Below are positions 24,801 to 31,832 of a stretch of 64,000 nucleotides of DNA, piece after piece; positions within the stretch are counted from its first letter, which is position 1; every line of letters starts with the position of its first letter. The notes beneath the pieces are model-generated. The model searched no databases, was not told where the DNA came from, and was given only the letters and a program-made list of their open reading frames with translations. The translations under genes and the position numbers were made by a program. The stretch covers positions 19,883,196 through 19,947,195 of the forward strand of contig JABAKD010000016.1 in NCBI GenBank assembly GCA_012845835.1, read 5' to 3'. This DNA is from Undaria pinnatifida. Lineage: Eukaryota > Sar > Phaeophyceae > Laminariales > Alariaceae.

Positions 24801-26186
24801 TCGCTCGTGAGGAGACAAGCGGATGGTTGTCCGCAAGTCGTGCACGCTGAAAGCTCTACCCCGTTCCGGGAGGAGCGGGGCAGCGATGGCAGCGACACCT
24901 GCGGTAACACGTTCGGCGGCGGCGATTGCGACGGAGATGAGGGAGTGTGTGTGACTCCTTCTACGGTTTCTTGGGTAGGCGGAGAAATATGGGGAGGGGC
25001 AGGCGGAGGAAGGACATCTTGCAGCCCCCGCCTCGCAAGAGATGGGGGATGGGGGGAAGGAGGAGGGGGTGATGGGGACGGAGGACGATGGGGTGAGCGA
25101 GAAGGACCAGCATGCGGTGGAGGAGGAGAGACGACTTCCAGAGCTCGCCCCGCAAGTGAAGGGGGGTGGGGAGGAGGAGAAAACGGCGGAGGAGGGGAAT
25201 TGGTCGGAGGAGCGGAGACATCTTGGAGTCCTCGTAGCGCAAGAGATGGGGGTTGGGGAGAGGAAGGCGGAGACGGCTGTGGGGAAGAAGGGGGTGTATG
25301 GGACGGAGGACAAGGGGCGCCCTACAGTCCTCGCAACGCGAGAGCAGCCGCTATCGCTCCCGACCGCCGACGCCACCACCAGCACCACTATCACCACCAC
25401 CAAGACACTACGGCCAACGGGAATGCCGCGCACTCAACTAGGCATGCCGCGGCACGGACATCAACTTCAAGCCAGAACCATCTCATAGAATGGAAGACTC
25501 AAAAGGGTAGCGGCCACGGCAGCGGATACCGCCGCCGCGGTATCGGCAGCTGCAGTGGTAGCAGCGGCCGTCTCGGTGGCTTCAGCTACAGTAGCAGCAG
25601 TGTCGGTGGCGAGGGTGGTACCGGCGGAAGCGGCGGCAACGGTGGAGTCGTATCCTTCCATCGCCGGAATAAGCGGCGAACTCGCGGCAAACCGTCTCCG
25701 CGCTCGGGCGACAACTCGCGCCACCATCAAAAATCCGCGTTCCGAGAGACTGGTGCCTCTCGCCGACCCGCACACCAAGGAGATATGGCTCCTGCTCCTT
25801 CTGTTGCGAGGGCTTCTCCGAGGGTAGCTACCGGTGGCGGCAACTTCCGCGGGAGCGATGGTGGTGATGACATCAGTGTGAGCGGCAGCGGGTGGCGCGG
25901 CGATGCCCGTTACCTCCCGGTCGCGCCCAGTGCCGCTCGCCAGGTCGCGTGCACGAACAGCGGATGGTGTGGTCCTGACGTCCACATTCAGCTACCCGTC
26001 GCGGCGTGTAGGTCCTTCGCCTCCAAGGCGACGACGGTGGGTGCGGCGACGTGGTACCCCCGGCATGCTGGGCACGGGGTACACGCTGGGTACAGTCGGC
26101 AAACTGGACACTGTGGGCAGGGTTGGTACGGCGGACCAGCCTGGCACGCTAGCCGCGTGGGGTATGCTAACCGCGTGAGGCGATGA
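6721..26186 (+). CDS. Protein kinase, nine exons, with long low-complexity C-terminal tail
   Basis: Predicted Ser/Thr-type protein kinase that would transfer phosphate from ATP to an unknown protein. Exons: 6721-6843, 8781-9119, 17373-17449, 18566-18712, 19727-19875, 20344-20513, 21590-21658, 23171-23269, 23790-26186. All introns are GT-AG and every junction phase agrees, giving 3570 nt and 1189 residues. Visible core: glycine loop GEGGSG (residues 128-133), beta-3 Lys in AMKTLK (150), helix-C Glu in FAEMD (174), catalytic loop VHNDIKAEN (Asp 250; HND instead of HRD), DLG instead of DFG (273-275), PPE instead of APE (293-295), the segment DVFAFAHMV, and the late Arg in ERPSM (407). Residues about 430-1189 are Ala-, Gly- and Ser-rich without a known domain. 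The start at 6721 is the first ATG after an in-frame stop; exon 1 is the least certain part, and translation could instead begin at the ATG at 8814. I cannot place it in a named kinase family. Confidence 0.85.
6844..8780 (+). other. Kinase gene intron 1
   Basis: GTGAGA to ACAG. Mostly unique sequence, with short open frames I do not consider coding. The last 320 bases (8456-8780) are a C-rich, G-poor tract of CCCTC/CCCCC words that also acts as the polypyrimidine run before exon 2. Confidence 0.55.
8781..9119 (+). CDS. Kinase gene exon 2 (glycine loop and beta-3 Lys)
   Basis: The acceptor follows a C-rich tract ending CCACCACAG. The exon encodes an Ala-rich linker, then VLGRVLGEGGSGCV and GAMKTLKA, the ATP-binding loop and lysine. 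It ends at donor GCG|GTGAGA in phase 0. Confidence 0.85.
9290..9590 (+). mobile_element. tRNA-derived SINE-like repeat, copy 2 (kinase intron 2)
   Basis: Shares with copy 1 the B-box-like GAGTTCGACCCCC, then GAGTGCATA, GGATTTTTTCTTGC, AAGCGCGAGAGCGTGAGTTA and CGGCTTGTCCAGAAG, in the same order and strand. It ends before an A-rich run at about 9598-9620, which could be its tail. Confidence 0.65.
9845..10025 (+). repeat. GGCCATGG dispersed repeat, copy B (kinase intron 2)
   Basis: Matches copy A: GTGTACCTACGGAGGCCATG, TTGTTCAT, GTAGCAGTTTCATCTTTTTC, GTTTTTGGGAGAG and GGTACACCTCT. It lies directly before the LINE. Confidence 0.6.
10206..13937 (+). CDS. LINE endonuclease-reverse transcriptase
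   Basis: A 1243-residue ORF from ATG 10206 (a GTG lies three codons earlier). A basic N-terminal segment of about 120 residues precedes an APE-type endonuclease: TYNVRTL near 10570, GLQETR, VAYAPT, LMDANARTG, RKRIDYILTR and ADSDHNIVYIKV near 11330. The reverse transcriptase follows: GPDGLPVELLK, NNYRGISLVAHAGKIL, EQCGFRPARSTVD, FIDLQKAYDSVDRELLW, VTQGLRQGCVLSPLLFNVFF, and the catalytic MLYADDAGIV near 12850. Downstream are FLYLGGIIHES and ETLLYGCVTW, then a C-terminal segment ending in a Gly/Arg-rich tail coded by the tandem 3' repeat. No interrupting stop or shift is visible, so the element may still be able to move, using target-primed reverse transcription as other LINEs do. Confidence 0.95.
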   Translation: MGFLFNPDAEEFIPGAGRVHHHSRERSVGSLGSGEAGHRVGTHARQEGWECRRWLGRLHPASGNQGANRATKRRATIITLIERKKKQQKQKRRRGRASRRLAEKAARETRKRRKAALVAVATYNVRTLAVKGKNGYGHDERVLAKGQQLGCDFIGLQETRRPGNTRFSAAGYQVFCPGQEKTAARQGLYGVGLAVKDSICRKSRFTQQFIDERLMSMRFELDGRCDAVNFVVAYAPTDCTKDTKLKGIFWQKLEDLVEQIPTKECLFVLMDANARTGQRMEGCGDDESRVLGAYGRDARSDNGKRLLSFATNCKLALTNTFFSTRKGGIWHTYNGTSPNDRKRIDYILTRQAHRPRVHDVKVIPQPPPPAKADSDHNIVYIKVRLSGHFSSNRKMLKPPKRREFDRQLFLSDGKRRQRVIARVVSTLNQPIQPRNTSGMVEFFTTTIIDAVEKEVPPPPRRHRRHGWCEPAETSAAFRVAWTAREDARQFLRANPRDSVAWKKLRSACANLQEVVAAGVQAYFEEYLAETERLLASNDQRGFYKHLKSTVGLQGTKARSEQFSMDEDGTLLRDQARIRERWAGHYHKLLNTKSLKLDPTIIDLLPPRPIKLSLGDEPSMDEMTDAIKGMSNWKAVGPDGLPVELLKLDHPAFVQCFHNILVNVWVTGEVPQQWKDAIIKTLHKKKDRTDCNNYRGISLVAHAGKILLKIVASRLSNYCETEEILPEEQCGFRPARSTVDMLFVVRRLQELGRQRKIPLYMCFIDLQKAYDSVDRELLWEVLTRLGVPTKMLTVIRNFHEGMRARVRADDGEHSDWFNVTQGLRQGCVLSPLLFNVFFAAAIHVVLVRFSKDESIVRDLVHLEEGSVVGKEEPLACVQRAVWGMLYADDAGIVSKSAEGLAKMMTVIVTVFEAAGLTVSAKKTETMLLRTPDQTSLAPPLAIEASGQRYKQTTQFLYLGGIIHESADLSLEIERRIRLMRACLKRFGPELYDRTTAPLSLKVRMLKAEVIETLLYGCVTWTLNADHFAKLRSAHHEVLLRVIGFQRRLRTDHTTLSYAKALRMTRCESIETTIRKRRLFFAGALVRQHKGRLPRRLMFGTIAGGENPKPGGQLKTWPRAIAEDLRVFKANEGSTEHSPLVFGVGTALWPTAAKKVGKWYRGVLEAAERFMGRWHEDEAKLSRQRRASAVGGVEGNGGRGGSRRGRRNTAQGYGGRGGDRRSRRETAVDESRKETADRVARYQAD
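13800..15066 (+). repeat. Tandem duplication of the LINE 3' end
   Basis: Unit 1 (about 13800-14345) and unit 2 (about 14350-15066) share, in the same order, a GGAGxxGTAGAAGG-rich start, CAGGGTAGCAAGGTACCAGG, CCGACTAGTAGGT, a T-rich segment with CTCGTGTTCGG/CTCATGCTCGG, and the ending GGTTTAATGxGAAGAACACA. Unit 2 is longer because of a (TTTTTTG)n run at about 14752-14815. The stop codon of the LINE ORF is in unit 1. Confidence 0.75.
15832..15985 (+). repeat. Dispersed repeat, copy 2 of a pair (kinase intron 2)
   Basis: Matches 3359-3520 through CGCTTGG, CTGGTCGACGAAACTCCGAC, GTGCTCCGTGCCGGC and TTGTAGGGATGCGAGAG, then diverges. Confidence 0.55.
16614..16697 (+). pseudogene. Decayed direct copy of kinase helix-C exon
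   Basis: Matches exon 3 (17373-17449) closely and would read GGDGGDMSGVMGFRRMGMFS, then a TAG at 16675 and VEVLIT. The acceptor CCAG has become CCAAG and the donor CAG|GTGAG has become CACGTGACC. With the stop and both splice sites changed it should not be usable. It sits at the end of a roughly 530-bp block repeated again at 16878-17449. Confidence 0.75.
16698..16774 (-). pseudogene. Inverted copy of kinase helix-C exon
   Basis: On the minus strand this matches exon 3: CCAACCAG|GGCGGCGATGG, then codons for GGDGGDTSRVMG, then a one-base shift before a stretch matching RMGMFSEVEVL in another frame. It abuts the direct copy head to head through a near-palindrome at 16685-16706 (GTCCTGATCACGTGACCAGG and two more bases). 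Flanking intron sequence is inverted with it, to about 16880. Confidence 0.72.
17373..17449 (+). CDS. Kinase gene exon 3 (helix C)
   Basis: A 77-nt exon between CCAACCAG| and CATCAG|GTGAGG. It encodes GGDGDMSRAIGFGRMG followed by LFAEMDVLI, with the helix-C Glu. It leaves two bases, which the first base of exon 4 completes to Arg. It supplies exactly the piece missing between beta-3 and HPHIN. Two decayed copies lie just upstream. Confidence 0.85.
17450..18565 (+). other. Kinase gene intron 3
   Basis: GTGAGG to GTAG. It contains a loose repeat built from GTTGCTGTGCAGCGCTTTGTC-like words (about 17485-18030) and a TGTGCTG-rich stretch (about 18215-18345). No coding signal recognised. Confidence 0.55.
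18566..18712 (+). CDS. Kinase gene exon 4 (beta-4 to helix D)
   Basis: Starts after TGCGTAG| and ends at GCG|GTGAGG. It encodes MPDHPHINQALGIN, then WLVYPLADGDLLEDI, typical of kinase strand 4, strand 5 and the hinge. It leaves two bases for the next exon. Confidence 0.88.
19225..19545 (+). repeat. TTG/TGC trinucleotide repeat in kinase intron 4
   Basis: About 320 bases of imperfect (TTG)n and (CTG)n triplets. All three frames are open on the plus strand only because of the repeat and give runs of Leu, Cys or Val. It lies in intron 4 (18713-19726) and is not coding. Confidence 0.85.
19727..19875 (+). CDS. Kinase gene exon 5 (catalytic loop and DLG)
   Basis: Starts after GCTTGCAG| and ends at CGTG|GTGAGC. 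It encodes the helix-E end CMHDNGY, the catalytic loop VHNDIKAENIL and KIADLGLAR. This is the most diagnostic exon of the gene. Confidence 0.92.
20344..20513 (+). CDS. Kinase gene exon 6 (activation segment, helix F)
   Basis: Starts after an AAC repeat ending ACAACAG| and ends at AGCCAG|GTGAGT. It encodes GGTLGGTPPEAMQGR and QDVFAFAHMVLVLV, matching the end of the activation segment and helix F. It ends in phase 0. Confidence 0.88.
20578..20890 (+). repeat. GGGTA pentanucleotide array in kinase intron 6
   Basis: About 310 bases of GGGTA units with variants GGGCA, GAGTA, GTACG and AGGTA, in the G-rich sense of the transcript. The minus strand reads as Leu-Pro-Tyr-Pro repeats, which are not real proteins. 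It lies in intron 6 (20514-21589). Confidence 0.85.
21590..21658 (+). CDS. Kinase gene exon 7 (C-lobe)
   Basis: A 69-nt, 23-codon exon between ACGTTAG| and TACATC|GTGAGT, phase 0 at both ends. It encodes LCMTADDKRRLVAMDAESAR and three more residues. No signature motif; supported by the splice sites and phase only. Confidence 0.65.
22143..22295 (+). repeat. Tandem repeat of about 50-56 bp in kinase intron 7
   Basis: Three copies of a unit containing GGGGTCCCCCTTTAGGGGCG, then ACCAAG, a CTACTACTGTATACGGTAG-like stretch and AGG. The unit contains a short inverted repeat (CCCCTTTAGGGG) that could form a small hairpin. Confidence 0.7.
22705..23122 (+). repeat. TTGACC hexanucleotide array in kinase intron 7
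   Basis: About 415 bases of TTGACC, TTGGCC and TTGACA units, arranged in longer higher-order blocks that restart with GACCGTGGGCTTGACC. Both strands are open and give Leu-Thr or Val-Lys repeats. It lies inside intron 7 (21659-23170) and ends about 50 bases before exon 8. Confidence 0.85.
23171..23269 (+). CDS. Kinase gene exon 8 (C-lobe)
   Basis: A 99-nt exon between CACGCGCAG| and CATGAG|GTAAGA, phase 0 at both ends, encoding 33 residues starting EYMTIRNLTEPSFRG. It fits the helix G region of the kinase C-lobe. Confidence 0.75.
23270..23789 (+). other. Kinase gene intron 8
   Basis: GTAAGA to GAAG, 520 bases. The last 200 bases are C/T-rich. No repeat or coding signal recognised. Confidence 0.55.
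23790..26186 (+). CDS. Kinase gene exon 9 (end of kinase domain and long tail)
   Basis: Begins after TTTTTCGAAG| (an alternative acceptor nine bases on keeps the frame). The first codons, LIQLIDPALAVNPSERPSM, are the usual end of a kinase domain. About 780 residues of Ala-, Gly-, Ser- and Pro-rich sequence follow in one open frame to TGA at 26184. Internal repeats include RLPPGL (twice) and an SPRxARDGGWG-like unit (four times). The long frame may be partly a result of composition, but it is continuous with the conserved kinase end. Confidence 0.8.
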   Translation, partial: LIQLIDPALAVNPSERPSMQQLLRGMIGLYGRQLKFEKTSSAAVAPAAAEPLSGAPSATDALAVGAIAALPGVVGLSAEEAAAGDAASAAVSATVAAAAIPASHARYAGDVPPTLPVAKENAAPKDTARVRRLPPGLFGGVGSVGGGGGDCGAEDGGTASGGIFPTPAVATADTAPYGTATVQRLPPGLLVADSGGASLPAPTPAATAAAITTTTASAATVITATATVIVDRGNGAVRYPRSEGNTTTPAVTSGAIGKGAGDSYDASGGGNGGGAHADGYAVQGPAPEPAMERVTKGSTARINAVYGWTAASETATGHFGFPRHAPTPHVKLPRSPTSLVRRQADGCPQVVHAESSTPFREERGSDGSDTCGNTFGGGDCDGDEGVCVTPSTVSWVGGEIWGGAGGGRTSCSPRLARDGGWGEGGGGDGDGGRWGEREGPACGGGGETTSRARPASEGGWGGGENGGGGELVGGAETSWSPRSARDGGWGEEGGDGCGEEGGVWDGGQGAPYSPRNARAAAIAPDRRRHHQHHYHHHQDTTANGNAAHSTRHAAARTSTSSQNHLIEWKTQKGSGHGSGYRRRGIGSCSGSSGRLGGFSYSSSSVGGEGGTGGSGGNGGVVSFHRRNKRRTRGKPSPRSGDNSRHHQKSAFRETGASRRPAHQGDMAPAPSVARASPRVATGGGNFRGSDGGDDISVSGSGWRGDARYLPVAPSAARQVACTNSGWCGPDVHIQLPVAACRSFASKATTVGAATWYPRHAGHGVHAGYSRQTGHCGQGWYGGPAWHASRVGYANRVRR

Positions 26187-28865
26187 GCGTGCGCCGTTGT
26201 CTAGAGGGGACCCGGAGGAGGCAGTGTCGTGATGGGTATCTGACAGGAGGAGACGGGTGGAGTATTAGGGGTGGTGATGGTTTTGCTTCTTTGCCTGCTG
26301 TGCCGCTTCTTGAAGAGAGCGGAGTTGTGGGAAATGGGGCAGGGTGTGGGTGGCGGGGTGGGTAGGTGTTGAGTTTGACGGTGGTGAATAGCTCCCCCCC
26401 CCGCCCCATGCTCTTTTCGGTGGGACTTGTCACAACAGCGGCAGTGGTATTGTCGTGTGGAGAACGGCGTGTTTGGGGCGGGATTCGTGTGCTCCAAGCC
26501 ACGGCGGGCGGTTGTTGGCTGTGTGATGGGTGTAGAGAGAAGCAGCGTGAAGTCTCGCTCGTCCGTCTCTATCCCCACCCCGCAAGTGTCGCACATGCGG
26601 TATACCTTGCCGCGATTGCGTTTGGTGGTCAGAGAGACTTCGTTACATTTTGTGTTTTTCAGGGTGGCGTTTTATCTTGTTACGTGGCGCATCTACTTGG
26701 CTATCATCGCAGCAGAACTTGCGCGTGCTACAAGAAAATGCCATAGGTCGTACCGCGGAAGTGTCATCGCCGTTTTTCGTTTTTGGCTGGGACTCTTGAG
26801 CTTCGGGCACTGATTGCGCCTGCGCCTGCGGCAGCTAGGTCGGTGCCAGCTGTTGGTCGGTCGGTGGTGTGCGGTGCGGTTTACGCCGCTCTTGGGCTTC
26901 TATAGTGGTGCCCAAGATGTGTGCAATCGGGGACGTTTAATGCGTGAATAGACGTGCGTGTATTCGAGCAAACCGTTGAAGCCCCCGCCGCCCCCCCCCC
27001 AGCGGAATATTTGCTATGATAGCGTTGTTGGTTTAGGTGTACAGTACAGATGGCTTGGATCCCGGGAGCGGCTTCAGACACGTTCTTTTCTATATAATTT
27101 ACTGCTGAAGTAATGGGAGGGTGTATCATAGAGCTCTATTTAGGCGAAGCTTCCTAAAAACAAGAAAGTCGTGGAGCATGCAACGTTTATGGTGTATAGG
27201 GATTTGCATCATTGACAGACGTCCGTCGTACTTACATAGCATTACAACAGGTTTATGCTGAAGTAAAAAAAGGTGTAAGTGAGGGAGGGGGGGAGGGAGG
27301 GAGTGGCGTAGAAGTTAGTTGGTTGATTTGTTGGTCATGTCTAGGTGGTGGTGAAAGAGTGCTAGAATATTGCAATTCTTACGTTCGTCGTGTGGATACA
27401 TTTGGACATATCTTGTGCCGTGCGTGGTGTCGAAATGCTGTCGTTACTGTTCTGTGGGGAATAACTTCCAGGTATTATTGAGTTTATTGTACTAGCATAC
27501 TTCCTACTGAAATATTCAATATGGACAGAAATATTGGGACCGTTGGTGGTATTACTTTGAATATACATCGGTCCCTGCGTTCCCGTCGATACTAATATAG
27601 GGGAAGGGGGCTATTAAAATATTCAGACGTCCAAAGTCTAAAACACTGCTGTGACATCGTTGGACTGAGTTACTGCTTTTTTACCATTGCCCCGCTATAG
27701 ATGGTGAAGAGCGATAGGAAGCAGCTTTTACTGGTAGCACCAGTCTTCTTCTGTGGCCAGCAAACAGAAGAGGGTGCTGCCTTTTTTTAGTTCCCAGTAA
27801 TACTAAAATATAAAAATGGTGCTGTCAATGGATAAGGGGGGGGGTAATGATGATGCTGTGTTCCTGCATTCCCTCGTGACCATTGTTCTCTTTTTTATCC
27901 GTTGAACGTAGCAGAGGCAGGGTTGGGCGAGCTCAGACTCGCCGTGCGACTTGTAGCAAGCAGAATGTGCGGGAGGGCGAGGGAGGGGAATTCACTCGCC
28001 TAGCGTAAAATCAGGTACCATTAATAGGCCTAACGCTCATCATTGGCTCTCATCTCTCGCAATAACTAAGCTGAACGGACGAAAATGTAGTGGCCGTTGG
28101 GGCATGGACTTGACTACAAAACGATCCTTACGTTTTCTTCCTGAGTGGTGTGTATAGTAGCTGTTGTAGCGCGATATATTTCACAGACATATCTGGTATG
28201 GGCATGCAGTCATTAATGCGTACAGGCATACAGTCGTTCAGACAGGCATACAAGCATATCTATCTACCAACATCGCGTGTACGTACGAAAGAAGACATGG
28301 CCCTGGCGCGGACAAACAGAAAGGCTGATGGTGGCGGCACGCTGAGACACCCGTGGTAGTGGTGGCAAGCAGTTTCTCGCCTGTACTTGTTCGTGACGAG
28401 CGCTTCGACCGATCCGATGCTCTGGGGGCAGAGCGGTGAACTAATTGGTTCGAGAAACGCGGGGGGGTGCGGGGCAGGGTAGGAGGGGGGAAGGGGGTGG
28501 GGGGAGCGGCCAGCCGTACGCTGTAACGCCGATGATGATGGAAGATAAGCAACTGTTCAAAACATCTGATGGAGATGTGACATATCTGCCTCACGTTCGC
28601 CGTGAGGAGGAGGGTTGTCGTGTGAATGTTCTACAAAACGAATCGGGCTGCTGTGGTAGCCTGGGCAAGACGCCTCAAAAGGTTTTTAAACAGGCATAAC
28701 ATGTCTGGTGGCGGCTTGTTCGCCTTGAAGATATTCGTTGTGCTTTTTGGTCGACTACCTGACGTTCTGCTGCACTCGAGCAAGAGCCACGGGTCTCTCT
28801 ATACTACCTGGTACATCTCCTTCTCACGATAATTTAGTGCCCCTCCGGAACAGCCGCTGCGACTC
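26187..28865. other. Kinase 3' flank and intergenic, no gene supported
   Basis: The first few hundred bases probably hold the kinase 3' UTR. Overlapping GC-rich open frames (26366-26813 plus, 26201-26596 minus) have no family resemblance. Beyond 26900 the sequence is plain. Confidence 0.45.
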
Positions 28866-29072
28866 TATCTCTCCCCCTCCCTTCCTCCCTCTCTCCCCTT
28901 TTCCCTACCTCCCACCCTCCCTTGCTCGCTCTCTCCCCCCCTCCCTCGCTCTCTCCCCCCCTCCCTCCCTCTCTCCTTCACTCCCTTCCTCACTCCCTCC
29001 CTCTCCCTTTCCCCCCTCCCCCTCCCTCTCCCTCTCCCTTCCCCCCCTCCCCCTCCCCCTCCCTCCTGCCCC
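28866..29072 (+). repeat. CCCTCCCT polypyrimidine tract
   Basis: About 200 bases of C and T only, mostly CCCTCCCT and CTCTCC. Open frames across it (Ser/Pro-rich) are an effect of the repeat. Confidence 0.85.
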
Positions 29073-29559
29073 CTACTCGGCGCGTGCTACGATAGGGTAT
29101 GCCTAAAGGTAGCCCCTAAGCGTTACGAAGGCTCTTTACTTCAGCATCTCTATACCCCACCCGACATTCGAAACAACGATAGTCTAAGCCCGGTGAAAAA
29201 TCTCATGGGATGGGTATCTAACGAACAGTATAGTAACATACACATTGTATCAGAATATGCTGAGCAGCTCTTCAGTTGGGTAGCCCCGCCCTGTCGGTGG
29301 TAAAAGTTCGGGCTCAAAAAAGTAATCATCGCAGCACAGTTTCTCTCTCGCCCCCTTCCCCTCCGTCGCGCGCCCCTTCTTGCCCCCCCCTCCCTACTCC
29401 CTCGGCCCCTGCTTTAAAACTCCCCGCGGGTTTGGCGTCTGCAACCCCTCCACGAGAGCGCACACATTCAGCTAGTAGGTGTGTTATCGATTGGGTCTCA
29501 ATAGTGGTTCCGCCGCCTCCCGCCTCCCGCCTCCCTATCATAACCATGCTACGGTAAGG

Positions 29560-29725
29560 GGGGTGCTGCACGTAGTGGTTGTTCAGGCCCCTCCTCTCCA
29601 TCCGAAGAACTCTGTACGCTATACTTGTACCCCACCCAAAAAGCGCAATTAACAGGAAAAAAAAGATAGGGCAAACCGATGAACAACCAACCCCATGGCC
29701 TATACACTAATAAACCAAAAATAAC
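29560..29725 (-). repeat. GGCCATGG dispersed repeat, copy C
   Basis: On the minus strand it has GTGTATAGGCCATGGGGTTG followed by GTTGTTCATCGG. Only the core is clearly shared; the ends are not defined. Confidence 0.4.
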
Positions 29726-30269
29726 GTAAACACCGAAGGTATTCTCAAGATAGTAAAGTGGGTACGGTAGTACTAGTATTAGTTCCTCAGCTGAGCAGCC
29801 ACCCGCGTAATCCTTTATGAATATTTTGGCCCAAACTTTGCCGCCACTATCGTAGCCCCCCTCCCCATCCCCCCGGCTCCGAAACGCCACTCCTGCGGCA
29901 AACGGAAAGGAGAAGGGGCTGATTCATAACGTACTGGCCAGCACACGTCTGCAGCCACTCTAGCTGCAGATAGAGAGGTGAAACATCGAAAAGCCAACAG
30001 CAGCAATTGCCTTTGTTTGGGGACCAGGTCAAAGTGGCAGTGATAAAACAACAACGAGGAGCGTGGTCGTATCAAAACCAACCGTCTCTGAATAGGAAGA
30101 AGAGCGTTACAGCTGCACAAGTACCATCATCGCGCTACGAGCCCATCGTGCACCCCTTTGTGCCGCATTTGGGGCACGTCCCCTACCCCTCCCTATAGCC
30201 CGGACTGCTTCGTGTGGACGTTGCGGTATTTCATGGTCATATGATGTATGATACCACTTATTTTAGTTA

Positions 30270-30395
30270 TTTTCCCCTCCGGAACCTGAGGGTTGTAAAG
30301 TTAACACAAGAAGAACAAAAAATGTCAAAATTTGTTCCCTCCGGAGCCCCAAAGGGTTCGTAAGGGTAACACAAGAGGAACAAAAAATGTGTCGT
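30270..30395 (+). repeat. Two-copy tandem repeat of about 60 bp
   Basis: Two units sharing TTCCCTCCGGA, an AAGGGTT-like middle, TAACACAAGA and GAACAAAAAATGT. Confidence 0.65.
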
Positions 30396-30469
30396 GGTGG
30401 GTGGGGCATGGTTGGCAAAACCGAGAACGCCTGCCAGGAACCCAGCACCCCGTACGTCACATATTTATG

Positions 30470-30740
30470 CCACGAACGAAAAGGGGTAGCATACAACTGT
30501 GTATGCATATTACCACCAGGCACGTCGTACCACGAATGAACGCGGTAACACCTACCTGCAAGCAGACCAGCACCTCGCAAGTCGTACTGCTGTATATGCC
30601 ACGAAGGAAGGTGGCAAAACCTGCAAGCGGACCAGCACCCCGCTCGTCGTCTGTGCTGAATGCGCCACGAAGGAAGGCGGTAACACTTGCAAGCAGACCA
30701 GCACCATGCATCGGACCATGAACGGACGCGGTAACGCGCA
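30470..30740 (+). repeat. Minisatellite of about 60-68 bp units
   Basis: Four to five diverged units containing GCCACGAAGGAAGGCGGTAA, CACxTGCAAGCAGACCAGCA and CC. Open frames on both strands here are by-products of a unit length divisible by three. Confidence 0.7.
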
Positions 30741-30779
30741 ACAACAACAGTCAGTCATACCGGTTAAGGAATTAGACTA

Positions 30780-31150
30780 GTGGGGTATTAGTCCGTTTGA
30801 CCACTTGTAAAAGGTTAACCAATAGCCTACCCAAAGTAAGCCTTATAACATTCTCCCCCCCTGAAACGGCAGGATAGCAGGTCGGCCGGATATACGGCGG
30901 ACCTCTTTCAATATCCAAGCCGTTTCATTTCCTGGGGATACCAAGGAGAGTATTTTTAAGTTCGACATGGAATGGGGAAAATCTGAAACGTTTATTGTTG
31001 TGGATGGTGGGGATCGAACCCACGACCCAAAAACCCATGGTCCTGCCGACGACGCCATTTTTTAGGGTTGTGTGGTATTAGCCCCGTTTGACCACTTGCA
31101 AAAGGTTAACCAATATAATAATAGCTTACTCAAACTAAGCCTTGTAATAT
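30780..31150. mobile_element. Direct repeats flanking a tRNA-like sequence
   Basis: Two direct repeats (about 30780-30852 and 31069-31150) share CCGTTTGACCACTTG, AAAAGGTTAACCAATA and CAAA followed by TAAGCCTT. Between them, on the minus strand at about 31000-31060, lies a tRNA-like stretch with A-box-like TGGCGTCGTCGGCAGG and B box GGGTTCGATCCCC. It could be a SINE in a duplicated site or a very short terminal-repeat element; I cannot decide. Confidence 0.5.
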
Positions 31151-31799
31151 ACCGCATTCGCAGTTGTTGGGACCAATTTCCGCTATCAATGATGTAAGAC
31201 TAAATGACGATTACAACAATATCATCGGCCACACGAATCAGCGCTTTAGTTTGAGGAGCCTTAATTGGTACCCCACGCCCAAAGCCTGTTTTTTTGTTGT
31301 AGTGAACTGAAAATGCAACCCGATGCACGAACCCATGACCTCGGTATGCCAAAGAAAGGACATATTGATAGTGCGAAACAATGATGACATGATTTTTTTT
31401 TTGACGATTTTGGGTTAAGGAGCCCCGTCATTAACGACGCCTTCACGACTGGAAACCCGTTAATGAGGACAACATTACTAGTAATTAGTATAGAGACGGG
31501 TTAAGGATCCCCGTCATTGAGAAACCAAACAAAATTACCATAAGGCGCTACCTCTATCTATCTTTTACGCCGGAGTATTATGTAGCGCGCGTCGTTCCAT
31601 TGGTCAACCTTTAAGGCGTGGTGTGACCAATAATAATAGCGATTTGAACTATTTTTTTTCCCCTTCAAAAAATAATTGTACCCACGGATTTTTTTTTGTT
31701 GCGACAGATGACGGCCGTCGAGTTAGTGTGCGATATCATTGCAGCTTGTTCCAAATAGCATTATTAACCCTCCCCTTGGGAAATTCAGTCGCCAAAAAT

Positions 31800-31832
31800 T
31801 GACAGAAACAAACAAACAAACAAACAAACAAA
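31800..31832 (+). repeat. AAAC microsatellite
   Basis: Seven or so copies of CAAA/AAAC. Confidence 0.85.

Noticed and set aside
25042-25488. Alternative plus-strand frame (148 residues) in kinase exon 9
   Set aside because: Purine-rich composition opens several frames; only the frame continuous with the kinase domain is supported.
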